A stretch of 64,000 nucleotides of DNA from Phytophthora colocasiae (lineage: Eukaryota; Oomycota; Peronosporomycetes; Peronosporales; Peronosporaceae): contig JAGKQI010000093.1 of NCBI GenBank assembly GCA_018806915.1, positions 1,488,001 through 1,552,000 on the forward strand. Direction: 5' to 3'. The position numbers and the translations under genes are program-made. Below are positions 36,146-50,400 of this stretch, piece by piece; position 1 is the stretch's first letter, and each line of letters begins with the position of its first letter. Under the pieces are notes generated by a model that was given only the letters and a program-made list of their open reading frames with translations, was not told the origin of the DNA and made no database searches.

Positions 36146-39100
36146 ATATTCACCGCATTACCTTTGTCGGAGACCTCGTAACGGGTAATGTCCCGTTGCT
36201 AATAGTGCAAGAAGCCAGCACTACTTGCACTAATGTTCAAGTAACGACGAAAGCAATGGTGACTCTTGATGTTGACGGTGGACAAAACTCCGGAGCGTTT
36301 GCGTTGACAAGTTACTACAACGGTGAAGCCCCAGGCGTTCCACATGTTGCATACACTATTTCGCAGCAGTTTAGCGTCATGAGTGAGCAGTTTGAGGTTC
36401 AAAAGTTGGAGATTTCGAATCCAAGCAGCACAGGCGCAGCCTATAAGCTTACGATCAAATCTCAATTGACGTCAGCTATTCCATGGGACGCCTCTGAGAG
36501 TGTCTTGGAGGCAGCCCTTGCTGCTACGGGAACAGTAACTGCTGGAGATGTTACTGTTACTCGACGATTGGTTTCGAATGGCTTTGTCTACATAATTTAC
36601 TTTAGTGGAGAATCTGTCACTGGGAACCTCGATCCTCTAGTACCAGGAAGTCTTTCGGGCTTGAGTACGGTTGATGTCCTTGTATCCACCATCCGCGACG
36701 GCGTGGATGGAGCACCCCCGTTTACGAAAAACACTATACCATTGGCTTCATTATCCGACGCCACTGCGGCCTCAGCATATCGAGCGACCGCCACCAGTCT
36801 TGATGTCTTCAAAGTGAATGGTCTGCTTTGGACAGTTAAGTTCAAGTCTTCATTGGGGAATATACCGAAACTCGGCAAGCAAACGGATGCACTCTCAGCA
36901 GGAACGCTGACCGTCACGGACAATTTTATCCCAGGATCTGCTTCAAACTCGTACGTGATCCCGAATCTGGTGGCGGGTATCATCTACTATGTCCACGTTG
37001 CTGCTATGACGGATATCGGCACTGGTCAATTCTCAGCTTTGGGTTCAATTATGCCGAGCGGTACAGCTTCCGCAGTCCAAAATATTGATGCTGGTTATGC
37101 TCTCTACGAGCCTGAAGTCCAAGAAATACGCCTGGCAGCATCGCATATCACTGAAATACAAGAGATCACCACGGAAGCAGCCAGCATTGCAGAAGTGCAA
37201 ACCTTACGGACATACGCATCTCCATCGTTATGTCCCATTGGCCCATGTATCAAGGGTTCTTTTGCATTTCGTGTCCCGACGGTACAAACTGTGACCATTT
37301 CCGCTGACGCAGCTATCACGTCAGGAACATTCACTTTATTATTCACAAGGGAGGTGGAAGATACGAATAACAGGGGTTCATTCAAAAATATTGGCGTCAC
37401 AACAGCGTCTATTGCTTGGAATGCGGATGCTACCACTGTCCAAAGCGCCTTACTTTCGGCGGCAAACATAGCCAGTGGGGCACTAGCTACTGGTGATATT
37501 GTGGTCACTCGAGACGGAGATAGTTCAGCGGACTTTGGCTATGGCTATGTGTTCCAGATCACGTTCGTCGGTAACAATGTCGCCGGTGAAACCAAAAAGA
37601 TTGTGTGTACTAAATCGTTCGTACCTACTACTTCAAGCTGTGTGGTGACAATGGAGACGGATATTGCCATGGGTACAGATACTGCTATACAACAGGTGAT
37701 TGTGACCGCGGATAAACCGTTGGTCGCTGGATCATACAGTCTGTTGTTTAGGCACCTCGGTGCACAGAAGCCTTCCAGCTGCATTCCATTCGATGCGTCC
37801 GATAGTATAATGGATATCACACTCGAAGCCATGGATAATATCGACAAGGTTTACGTGACGAGAGAACGGAACTACACTGTAGCCCCGAATGGGTTTATTT
37901 ACCAGATTTTCTTTCACGGGAACGGTGTCTATGGCACTGTCGAATTACTGGACTTTGTCAAGTGTACAGATTTTCAGACCCAGGAGAAGAACGCACTCAC
38001 AATTGTCGGTGTAAATGGGAAGGTGCTTATATCGATGGTGGATTATGGGGGGTTTGACCCATTGAATACCTTTGTGACCGCTGCATCTGCCACGGCAGAT
38101 CAACTTACTACGGATTTGAAACAATTGCCAGTCTTTGGAGATGTGTTAGTATCCCAGTCACTTGTGGATCAGCAAGGTGGATATAGTTGGACGGTGGCAT
38201 TCAAGGACTCGGATGGAAACTTGCCACAGTTTATCTGCGGGGTGGATACAGTTTTCAAGACTGGCGCAGGGGCGGCTTGTGAGACTGATACACTCACAGA
38301 TGGAAATGTTCTTAGTGGAAGCTTGCTAATTGAAGCTTCTCCACCGATCCCATTCGATGCAGATGCAGGTACGATGAAAACAGTACTAGAGTCAATGCCA
38401 TGGGTTGGTACTGTTCAGGTAAAACAGTCAGCCCCATCTCCACAGCTTGGATACACTTGGACAATTACCTTCTTGAATTATCGTGGCGATGTGCCGACCT
38501 TACTAGTTACGAGTTCGCTTGTAGGAATGGGAAGCCAAGTATCTGTCAGTGAGGTGCGAAAAGGTAACGCGCTAGGTGGAAATTTCACGCTTTCATACGG
38601 CAGCTCAGTGACTACAGCAATTGATTGGAATGCACCGGCGATGGCAGCGATAAAGCCTGATGGTTCTTCGCTGCAGGAGAAACTGGAAGCATTGGATACG
38701 ATTGGGCAGGTAAATGCTGAGCGTTCAGAATCTGATCAAGAAGGAGGGTACACATGGGTAGTTACGTTTCTGGACAGCAAGCTCAATCTGGGCGATTTAC
38801 CTCTTTTACAAGGCAACATCACGGGACTAACTGGCGAGGGCGCGGTTATTTCTATAAAAGAAGTAACCAAAGGATCCAATGCAGTGGGAGATCAGCTGTG
38901 GTTGTCTTTCGATCCACCTGCAACAGATAATGGCAGTCCGATCACGAGGTATCAAGTACGATGGGATACCAATGCCAAATTCACAGCAAACCCAGCCGAC
39001 ATCTTCATCTCGGATGCAGATATTTTGTACCGAACACAGCGGATCACTACAAGTGCTATGAGCCTGGCATGGTCGAGCAACATGATCACTCCTGTCGATG

Positions 39101-42100
39101 AAGTTCAGAAGCTGACGATCAAAAATAATCCTGGGACTTTCACGTTGTCTTTTCGTGGTTTGACTACTGGAACGCTTACGACAGGGGCCGTAGGGGCTGT
39201 GGTGGGCGTCAGCACCAAGGTGGATCTAGAAACAGCTTTGGAGGCTCTGGCCAGTGTCGGGTCTGTTGATATCTCTTCCAGCGACACCGTACTGACAGTT
39301 GGTGCTGAATTCCTGGTGACATTCAGAGCTCAACTAGGCGATCTGCCATTAATGAGTCCCGACACGGCTAATTTCGTGTCGGTCACTGAACACCAAGCGG
39401 GTACGACGAATTTCCGCAAGGAGGTGGTTGTATTCAAGTGTACAGCAACCTCGGGCACAGTTCGGTTTAGCTACAAGGGCAAGAACGCAGACGTGAATTA
39501 TAACGCTGCATTGACTGACGTTGAAACTAGTCTGGCGACAAATTTCGACCTTGAACCGGATAGTATCAGTGTTTCGAGTTCTCCGTCTCAGACAACGTTG
39601 TGTTCTGGAAGCTCAGCCGATATTTCAGTCCGATTCGATCGCGTGTATGGAGACATTAGTCTAGCGGTTGACCCAAACACCGTTATCATGCCTAACACTG
39701 CTGCATCCATCGACGGTGTGTACAATGACGACCCTGCACTAACCATGAGCGGGACATTCCAAGTGGGTTACCAGGGTTTATACACTCGCCCCCTTAATGC
39801 TGAGTCTAGTGCGGATCAGTTGCGATATGCTCTGGAAGACCTCGACACCATTCAAACGGTTGGTGTATCTCGTGATAGATCGTACCGACCGCTTCCAGGT
39901 AAGGTGGATGTGACGCAGGGAGAGATTTTTGCGACGTGTAGTGCTGGAGAGACGTGCAACTTTTACTCTGCTGGGTACGGACTTCCAGGTTACGTGATTC
40001 GGATTGGTGGAGACTGGTATACTGTCCGCACGGACACGAGTTCACCTGGACTGCACAGTTCGCGACTGTACTTGGGAGATTTGAGTGGTCGAGAGGTAGG
40101 ATATTTAGGATCTACCGATACTGCAGTCACGGTGTATGAATGGACGAAGGGATACGAGTGGACTGTGGATATGTTAAGTGTATCATCACCTCTGGGTTAT
40201 TTGCGTTCCAAAATCCCGAGAATTTATCCATTAGACGCGACTGTGCGCGTCGTTGGTAGTTCTTGCCGCAAATGCTACTATATCCCGTCCCAGACGTCGA
40301 TAAAACTTGTAGTCGGCCAACAGTACTTCATCAACGTCTTTGCGTACAACCCGGATGACCAGGGCGAAACACCAGATTAATCTACGATCGCCACACCTAG
40401 AAAAGTACCGGATGCACCTTCAAATGTCGATCTCTTAGTGGTGTCTGGGAAAGAAATCGAAGTGTTTTTCTCTCCTCCTGCTTTGGCGCTTACGAACATG
40501 AGTCCAGATTTTAACAAAGATATATCGTCGTACATTGTCCAGTGGGATCTTGGTTCCACCTTCAAGCACGGGCTTACAGTCTGTACAGGTTGTGCTAAGG
40601 CACTTACTGGCATTATGTTGACTGTTACAGTGGATTTGACGGGACTTAAATCTGAAAACCTACGCTCACGGTAGTGGAGTTGGGTTGTGCGGTGGAAGTG
40701 GTTGATGTTCTCAGTAAAACCGTGGTGCAACTTAATGGAAACCATGATTGCGACAATTTCAACACTCGAGCGTACTCGCTCACTTACTTTACCTTTCCCC
40801 CAGCCACCGTCAAAGGCGCGTTGATTCAAGGCTCACCACCGTTCCGTTATTTAATCTCGAACCTCGTCATTGGTAAGGAATATTTCGTACGTGTTGCGGC
40901 TGTGAACTCGGTTCCTGTTCAAAAAATTGCTTTGGATGGTAACCCTCCCGACAATCATCAATGGAGTTCCGTTTTATCGGTAATAACGAAAAATAGAGTA
41001 CCCGACGCGCCGCTTTCTGTCGCTTTGTATCCCTACTCGGGTACGATTCTTCTGCTTCAGATTCAACCTTCCACTCGCGATGGAGAAGGGAAGGGAGGGG
41101 GAGCAATTACAGCGTTTTGGATTGATATTGATACTGTCTCGACATTTGACTCACTGGGTAAGAGTAATCCGGTCGAGATACCTGTAACGAGCGACAAAAT
41201 TCCTGAACTTTATCCTGGCGGCCCACGCATTTACTATTTGACAGGGCTTACAACTGGGACGCGATATTTTGCCCAGGTCAAAACTGTAAATGCACAAGGA
41301 TATAGCAGAGCAAAACTTGCTCCATCTCCAGTGGCTCCTACTCGACATTCTGACGAGCCAATTAACACGAAAGTTACTACGTTGACGGTATCTTCGACGC
41401 CTATCGATTCGGCAACAGTAACGTGGCAGAAACCCAATTCGAATGGTGGTCTAGGCCTCACCAACTACAAAATTGAGTGGTGGCGTGGAGTATCGAGGCC
41501 AGAAATACAAGTAGTAGAGCTCACCTGGATCACAAAACCAACCAGCGCAAAATTTGCGCTATTTTTCCGTGGTGGCAAGTCGGAGGATCTCGATATGAAC
41601 ATTTTGCCGGAAAATCTGCGCAGTGCTTTGATGAATATCGCGGTTAATGGACAGTTAGTAATGGGGGATGTTGAGGTATCTCTCTCGACTATCAACAACG
41701 GACTCGGCTATCAGTGGGCCGTGACGTTTGTCAACACGAATGTAAATGCTGGGAATCAGCCATTGCTTCAACTCGAACTTGGAACTGTGATTGGTAGCAC
41801 AGACTTAACCGGGCGAGTATTTGAACTCACTTCAGGTATCGCTGTGCCCGCTTTAACGACGTTCCCTGGAAAGCAAGAAGTGCAAGTTCTAGTGAGTTAT
41901 CACGCCACTGCAACTGTGGGAGGCTACTTCAGGCTTGGCTACAAGGGTTCAGCTTGGACGAACTATTTACCAGCGGCAATTAGTGGTCCGAGTTTAAAAC
42001 TAGCTCTTGAAGCTGTTCCGCTTGTCGGTGTTGTGAATGCCAACTTGGAGACGATGGTATCGGGTGGACAAATCTTTACTCATGGTCAAGTGTGGACGAT

Positions 42101-44414
42101 TACGTTTATTTCAAATGTGGGGAATCTACCACCTTTGACTGTGGAACCGTCCAAGCTTACGCCTGCTGACGCCTTTTTAGGAGTAAAGGATGGTGACAAT
42201 GCTGTTGATGGGAGTGGAATACTATGTCTACCAGGTAGTGACCCTATTACTTGCCCCGGTTCATGGCCACCTCCGCTAGGACTCTTAAAACAACAATATG
42301 CGCCTCAAAAAGCTATTGTGGACCTAGCTACACCTGGTGAAGCAGCTGTGGACTACGCATTTTACGAAACGTTGAGTGCAGCTACTTTAACGTATACAAT
42401 ACCAGGTTTGGTTCCAGGACGGGCATATTTCATCGCAGTGACAGCTAAGAATGCTCTCGGACTTGGACTTCGTAGCCAATCGTCTCCTACTAGTGTGACA
42501 CCGCCACTTCAAGTACCTGGACCTCCCACAAGTGTTTCTGTGGATGTCAATCCGGGTGTAGCGACTCAGCTTGTGGCTACGTGGGCAGCTCCTACGAGCG
42601 ATGGAGGCAGCGCTGTACGTATGTATCGTGTTGAGTTTGATCCATCCCCTCTATTTACGAATCGAGGACAGCAAGATGCCTGGTGTCCTGTGGCTCCTAC
42701 ATTTGCAGTGTGGACTGTACAAACAGTTCGAACTAGTGCTGCCTCAGCAACTTCCAAGATTGCTAATGGCTATTTTACGCTAGAACTGACGCGTCTGGGT
42801 GTTATTGAAGTATCAAATTCTATCCCGTGGGATGCCGTTGCTACTTCACGTGAAGAAATCGGATCTTCCATTGTGTCAAGCTCGAAAGTTTTCTGCACTA
42901 GCTCTAGTCCGACATGCACAAACAACCCCAATTTCCCTTTCGGACGCCTGGAAAAGTCTGGTTCCATGCAGTCGAAGGTGAATTATTTCAAGAAGATTTT
43001 CAAGGGCGTCGACGTCCAACGGTCTACTCAAGCTGTTGATGGAGGCTACACTTGGTCGATCACTTTCTTCGATACCGGCAGTACCTTCTCGCTGGCCGCG
43101 AAGACTATCAAGCTCACTTGTACGGATCCGACGCTGTGCACTACAGCAACATACGATGTGGTTGTGAAGAAAATTCGAGCTGAAGTATTACCTTCAAGCT
43201 GTGTGGGTAGTCGCATCGTGCCCAGCACCGGAGCGTTGAACAAGGGACAACTGTACTATTTGCGCGTGTCAGCGTACAACGAGGTGGGTTTTGGCAAGCC
43301 AGGGGTTTCTCTCAACCCACAGAAACCAATGGTGGTGCCTGGTCTCCCAACGGCTGTGACGCTTTCTGTTTACTCCGTTTCGGAGCTTGTGTTGTTGTTC
43401 AGTCCGCCCGATGATAATGGAGGTGATACCGTCACGGACTATGAGATTCAATATGCATCAAATGATAAAGATTTTACGAACCCAAGCTCAGTGGTGGTGA
43501 CTATCAAGACAGGCATGACGGCACCATATCGTCGTGTCATTTCTTCTCTCACTAAAGGTACCACGTACTACTTTCGTATCCGAGCCAAGAACTCGCAAGG
43601 TTACGGTCAACCTCAGGTATCCGTACCACCAAAGATGCAACCATATACAACCCCCAGTGCACCTACACAAGCAGCTTTGGGCGTCACCAGTGCGACGATG
43701 CTTACGGTTCGTTGGGCCCCTCCAAGCGATGATGGAGGTTCTTTGATCTCTGGGTATGTGGTGCAGTGGGACATAGCTGCTGGGTTTGACTCTTTAGCAT
43801 TGACAACAGCAACAACGATGACTGTCGGCGACCCAGCACAGCGATCATTCACCATTACAGGGCTCACTCCGGGTACTTTATACTATGTTCGCGTATTTGC
43901 CAAGAACATTGGAGGGATGGGAACTCCACAAACAACGACACCTTCATCGCAAGTACCAGCGGTGACAAGTCCCGGCAAACCTAACAGTCTGACAATAGTA
44001 CCTACTCTGATTGCTGGTGAACTCCGCATTACTTGGGCACCACCAGTTATCCCATTCCATGGCTACCCGTGCGCTGGTACACTTCAAGCACCAGGAAGTT
44101 GCCCAGTCCTTGGTAGCATTAACATGGCTTACGGTGGTGTCGCTCTCGCGAGATACGTTATCCAGTATTCGGAGTTTGACGATTTCCGTAACCCTATCGA
44201 GACCACAACTGCATCGTCAGTGGAGACGGTGCTATTGACAGGACTGGTATCGAGTAAAACCTACTACGTCCAAGTACTAGCCGAGAACGCTCAATTCCTC
44301 CGGAGCTTTCCCTGTAAGCGTGCAAACACTCAAAGTCTACTCTGTCCAGACCAACAAGTGCTACTCGATGGCACTGTAGTTACAGGCAGCTTTGTGTACG
44401 CTCAACCATTGTAA
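36146..44414 (+). pseudogene. Giant FN3-repeat protein, 5'-truncated + strand copy
   Basis: This is a diverged paralogue of the C-terminal part of the - strand gene. Similarity begins at NGYIHRITFVGDLVTGN, immediately after kinase sequence. It runs to VVTGSFVYAQPL before the stop at 44412-44414, matching the C-terminus VVTGDFVSGVPK of the other copy. It contains repeats of about 100 residues (GTFTLLF, WNADATTVQSAL, VTRDGD, GYVFQITFVGN) and several FN3 domains (PPDDNGGDTVTDYEIQY, GLTPGTLYYVRVFAKN). A TAA at 40378-40380 and a frameshift near 40650-40658 break the frame. It has no start of its own: the ATG-like start in its frame at 36064 is inside the kinase fragment. Over 38938-40207 it is nearly identical to the - copy. 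Confidence 0.85.
38938..40207 (+). repeat. Near-identical tract, + arm (gene conversion)
   Basis: This tract matches the reverse complement of 48644-49912 with only a few substitutions and one single-base indel (CCCCC here against CCCC there). Both sides of the tract are clearly diverged. Confidence 0.9.
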
Positions 44415-44467
44415 GTTTTCAAGGAAAAAAAAATATATGTAGCACGTATTACTTGTCACTTCGTCCT
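44415..44467. terminator. Convergent 3' ends of the two FN3 copies
   Basis: Only 53 bases separate the stop codons of the two converging copies. An A-rich stretch (AAGGAAAAAAAAATATATG) lies in it. Any 3' untranslated regions must overlap the opposite gene. No defined termination signal is visible. Confidence 0.4.
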
Positions 44468-47400
44468 TTACTTTGGTACACCAGAGACGAAATCTCCAGT
44501 GACAACACTACCATCTTCCAATACCAAATGATCTGGACAAAGCAGACTTTGAGCGTTCGTTCTCATACAAAAGTCACTGTTGAGGCCTTGGCTGTTCACC
44601 GCAAGAACACGAACGTAGTACGTTTTGCCACTTTCCAACCCCGTAATGATAGCTGAAGTAGTGGTAACACTCACTTCTTTCGCCAACGAGAAGTCACTCG
44701 AGTCCGCGTACTGCACTAAATAACTCTCAAGACTCACACCACCAAACACCATATCCAGTCCACCTAACGCTGGGCAACTCTGAGGAGACTGAATCGTTCC
44801 AGCACACGATATCCCATGAGCTGGTACTCTTGGAGGTTGCCATACAACTTGAAGTTGACCAGTTGTTGCAGTAGCAGCAGCAGCCAAAGAGTTCGGTTTA
44901 CCTGGACGTGTAGTTACTGGGATCATGGAGGCTGGTGTTGAAGTCTGAGGAATTCCTGTACCTCCCGAATTCTTTGCGTAGACTCGAACGTAGTACCGAG
45001 TACCAGGCGTTAAAAGTGTGATGGTGTATGACCGCTGCGTTGCATCGTTGATCACAGCTGTAGTGCTTCCTGTCGCTAATGAGTCGAACGTTGCCGCCAC
45101 ATCCCATTGTACTACATAACCGGATACAACATCTCCTCCGTCGTCGGTAGGTGGAGCCCACCCCACAGTTAACATAGTAGAACTCGTGATTCCCAACATC
45201 ACTAGAGTCGGAGAACTTGGTGTCGTGTAAGGTTGTTGGGATGTAGGAGAGGATACTTGGAAAGTACCAAAATTTTGAGAATTTCGAGCTCGTACACGAA
45301 CATAGTAACGCGTTCCCTTGACCAGTGACGAAATGATGCGTTTGTATGGAGAACTCATACCTGAAGATAAGGTGACAAGCGAAGAACTGGGAGACGTGAA
45401 GGCAGCACTCGTCGTCCATTGCACTTCGTAACCAGTGACCGTATCACCTCCATTATCATCTGGAGGATTGAACAATACAACCAGCTCGGATACTGTTAAG
45501 ACAGCCAACGTCACTCCTGTCGGAGGTCCTGGAGCTACCATTGGTTTCTGCGGGGCTACTGCCAACTGTGGATCTCCAAAGCCAACCTGGTTGTACGCCA
45601 AAACACGAACGTAATACAGTTGCCCTTTGTTCAGCGTCGTGGTAGCTGGGATAACCTGACTCCTGTACAAGAAGAAGGCATTACACCAGCTCTAGATTTT
45701 GTAGGAGTCGGCACACTGTATGAGCCAGTGCAGCCTGTACCAGCAGCACACGCTAAATTGATACCTGTAGGTATTAAAGAGAAGTCGTCTCCTCCGTCAT
45801 GGAACGTGATCGTCCACGTAAACTCTCCACCAGCTGTCATAACGCTTCGCGTAACCTCGACATCGCTGCTAAGTTGTGAAAATTGTTTGAGTTTAGACTG
45901 CATCGAGCCTGACGTTTGCATCTGGGAAGCAGTGCAGCTGCCAAGAGCTGACGTACAGAAAACTCCTGAAGATGACGTTGTGACGGAGCTCGCTTCATCA
46001 TTAGCTTCTGCAACAGCATTCCAAGGAATAGGATCTGACACTTCCACGATATTCTTCCGGGTGAGTTGTAATTTGAAGTAGCCGCTACCAATTGGATCTG
46101 TTCCGGGTGAAATAGTCGTCTGGACTTGCCAAATAGCAGGCGTAGGTGCAGTCGGACACCACCAATCCTGCTGTCCACGAGCTGTAAATAACGAAGAAGC
46201 GTCGTACTCGACTCGGTACATCTGAACAGGACTACCACCATCACTGGCAGGTGCAACCCAGCTAGCCACCAACTGGGTAGCGACACCAGGATTCACATCG
46301 ACACTAACATTCACAGGTGGACCAGGAACCTGTACCGGAGGCGTAACAAGCACAGGAGACGACTGCGTCCGAGGTCCCAAACCTTGAACATTCTTTGCAG
46401 CTACAGTCACTAAGTAGGAATTCCCTGGTTTAAGGTTTGGAATTGAGTACGTTGTTGTACTGTCATCAAGTGTTTCGAAGGAGCCATAATCCACTGCAGT
46501 TTCGCCCGGTCTCGCTAGTTGAGCGACCGTTTTAGTCGGTGCTGCTTGTTGTTTCAGGTTTACAATAGCAATTGGCCATGAACCTGGACAACCAATACTA
46601 CCGTCTGGTAGACAGAGCAGTCCGGTAGGTCCTACCGCGTTATCTCCGTCTTTGATACCAATAAAGGCTGTACTTGGGGTAATTCTTGCAGAATCCACAT
46701 TCAACGAAGCCAAATTCCCACGTTCGATTCAAACGTGATAGTCCAGACTCGTCCATTCGACCATGGAGCGTTACTAAGCAGCATCGTCTCCAAGTTTACA
46801 GTGACAACGCCTATAGTAGGCAACGCTTCCAATGCCAATTTCAGATCACCTGAGCTTACCGTTGCTGATAAGTAGTTCGTCCAGGCTGACCCCTTGTAAC
46901 TTAACCGGAAGTAACCACCCACTGGGCTTGTATCGTACGTCACAAGTACTTGAACTTCTTGTTTTCCAGGGTACGAGTTGGAAATGGGGACTGCTACACC
47001 CGACTGAACTTCGAAAGCTCTTCCAGTAACAACTAAAGGGGGTATAGTAACTGGTAGAACGGCACCCAGAACAAACTGGAGTAAAGGTTGGTTCCCTGCA
47101 TTTTTATCGGCATTAGCGAAGGTGATGCTCCATTGGTAGCCTTGGACGATGTTGATAGCCACACGGGAAACCTCAATATGACCAATTGGAATATTTCCAG
47201 TAGCCGCCAAACTCATCAGTTCGTAACGCAAATTATCCGCAGAGATATCCATAGGCAACGATGGTGTCGTTAACCCACCAAACGAAAGTGTAAATGGGGC
47301 AGCAGTGGGCTGTGTAACCCACTTTAACTCAATCGTTTGGATCTCTGGACGTGACACTGATCGCCACCACTCCACTTTGTAACCAGTGAGAGGAAGACCT

Positions 47401-50400
47401 CCAGTATCTGCCGGTTTCTGCCATGTTACTGTCGCAGAAGTAATCAGCTTTGGAGATACGGTGAGAGTGTTGGCTTTGACATTTACTGGACTATTTGGAT
47501 GTTGTGTCGGTGTCTGAGGACTTGGAGCGATCGTCGCACGACTATTTCCGATTGAATTCATCGTCTTCACTTGAGCGTAATAGCGCGTACCGGCCGTCAA
47601 TCCTGTTATGTAGTAAATACGTGGACCTCCGCTGTAAAGCTCCGGAATTAAGCCACTATTTTTGGGAATTTCTGCTGGAGTTCTCTTCGTAGCAGAATCA
47701 AACGAGGAAACGATGTCCACATCGATCCAAAAGCCCGAAATCTGTGTACCCCCTGTTCCAAATCCATCACGTGTAGATGGTTGAATCTGTACCTCCAGTG
47801 TTGTGGCTGAAAACGGGTTCAGATAGACTGACAACGGAGCATCCGGGACTCGATTCGCAGTAGTCGCAGATAACCGATAACTCCACATCCGGTTGTCCGG
47901 GGGTTCACCACTCAGCGCAATTTTCTGTACAGGCACGGAGTTGACTGCTGCTACTCGCACATAATAGGTTTTCCCAGGTACGAGATCGGAAATGACGTAG
48001 TGGAATGGTGGGGAGCCTTGAATTGCCGAACCTGATAGTACATGGGGTGGATACGTGTAGTAATAGAGTGGGTACGTTTGCCCATTGAAATTGGCACACC
48101 CGTGGCCAGTAACGACGTTAACAGTGGTTGCGGTCTGTCCAACATCTACCGTTAACACGCACGAATCGTCTCCAATCGTAAACTTTGAATACCGATCCAA
48201 TAGGTTCATGAGCGAAGTCGACACCGACAGAGTGTTCGTGTTCAGTTGAGTAGCACAACTAGCACAGATCTGACGTCCATGCTTGTACGTAGGGATCACA
48301 TCCCATTGCACAATGTAAGACGAAATGTCGTTGTTGAAATTCGGACTCACGTTTGAAGTTCCCAATGGTGGAGGCGAGAAAAAGACTTCGATCTCCTTTC
48401 CAGAAACAACTTGGAGGTTAACATTCGACGGCGCAGCAGGTACTTGACTCGGTGTCCCTTGGACAGCTCCTTTAACTGGAACAGCTCCCTTTTCATTCTT
48501 GTTGTAAGCGTACACTTCAACATAATATCCCAGACCCATAGTAAGTTGTTTTGTCGTTTGGTTAGGAAGATAATAACATTTGTCGCAGTTTTGACCAAAT
48601 ATTTGAACCTGGAAATCATCCGGATACAATCTTGGTACTTTGAAACGCAAATAACCCAGAGGTGATGATACACTTAACATATCCACTGTCCACTCGTATC
48701 CCTTCGTCCATTCATACACCGTGACTGCAGTATCGGTAGATCCTAAATATCCTACCTCTCGACCACTCAAATCTCCCAAGTACAGTCGCGAACTGTGCAG
48801 TCCAGGTGAACTCGTGTCCGTGCGGACAGTATACCAGTCTCCACCAATCCGAATCACGTAACCTGGAAGTCCGTACCCAGCAGAGTAAAAGTTGCACGTC
48901 TCTCCAGCACTACACGTCGCAAAAATCTCTCCCTGCGTCACATCCACCTTACCTGGAAGCGGTCGGTACGATCTATCACGAGATACACCAACCGTTTGAA
49001 TGGTGTCGAGGTCTTCCAGAGCATATCGCAACTGATCCGCACTAGACTCAGCATTAAGGGGCGAGTGTATAAACCCTGGTAACCCACTTGGAATGTCCCG
49101 CTCATGGTTAGTGCAGGGTCGTCATTGTACACACCGTCGATGGATGCAGCAGTGTTAGGCATGATAACGGTGTTTGGGTCAACCGCTAGACTAATGTCTC
49201 CATACACGCGATCGAATCGGACTGAAATATCGGCTGAGCTTCCAGAACACAACGTTGTCTGAGACGGAGAACTCGAAACACTGATACTATCCGGTTCAAG
49301 GTCGAAATTTGTCGCCAGACTAGTTTCAACGTCAGTCAATGCAGCGTTATAATTCACGTCTGCGTTCTTGCCCTTGTAGCTAAACCGAACTGTGCCCGAG
49401 GTTGCTGTACACTTGAATACAACCACCTCCTTGCGGAAATTCGTCGTACCCGCTTGGTGTTCAGTGACCGACACGAAATTAGCCGTGTCGGGACTCATTA
49501 ATGGCAGATCGCCTAGTTGAGCTCTGAATGTCACCAGGAATTCAGCACCAACTGTCAGTACGGTGTCGCTGGAAGAGATATCAACAGACCCGACACTGGC
49601 CAGAGCCTCCAAAGCTGTTTCTAGATCCACCTTGGTGCTGACGCCCACCACAGCCCCTACGGCCCCTGTCGTAAGCGTTCCAGTAGTCAAACCACGAAAA
49701 GACAACGTGAAAGTCCCAGGATTATTTTTGATCGTCAGCTTCTGAACTTCATCGACAGGAGTGATCATGTTGCTCGACCATGCCAGGCTCATAGCACTTG
49801 TAGTGATCCGCTGTGTTCGGTACAAAATATCTGCATCCGAGATGAAGATGTCGGCTGGGTTTGCCGTGAATTTGGCATTGGTATCCCATCGTACTTGATA
49901 CCTCGTGATCGGGCTGCCATTATCTGTTGCTGGTGGGTCAAAAGATACCCACAACTGATCTCCCACAGCATTAGAACCCTTCCTAAGTTCTTGAATAAAT
50001 ACAACAGCTCCTTGTCCAGTCAAAGTACTTGCGTCTCCTTTGAGAAGTGGCAAATCCCCTGAATTCAGGATATTATCCAAGAATGTCACTATCCACGCGT
50101 AACCTCCCTCTTCATCAGGGCCTGTTCTCAATACATTGACACTTCCAATAACATCCAGTGCTTCCAGTTTCTCCTGCAGCGAAGAACCATCTGGACTTAC
50201 AGCTGCCATCGCAGCAGCATTCCAATTGATAGAAGCTGTCACTGAGCTAGCATAGGTAAGTGTGAACGTTCCACCTATCGAGTTTCCCTTCCGAACTTCT
50301 CGCACTGAAATCGTACTGCCAGTTCCTACCAGTAAGTTCGTAACTTTTAGCATCGGTACATCACCGTTAAAGTCCATGAACGTGATTGTCCACGTATATC

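Noticed and set aside
36064..36150. Genuine start of the + strand FN3 protein at 36064
   Set aside because: This start lies within the kinase fragment in the wrong frame. FN3 similarity begins only at about 36146.
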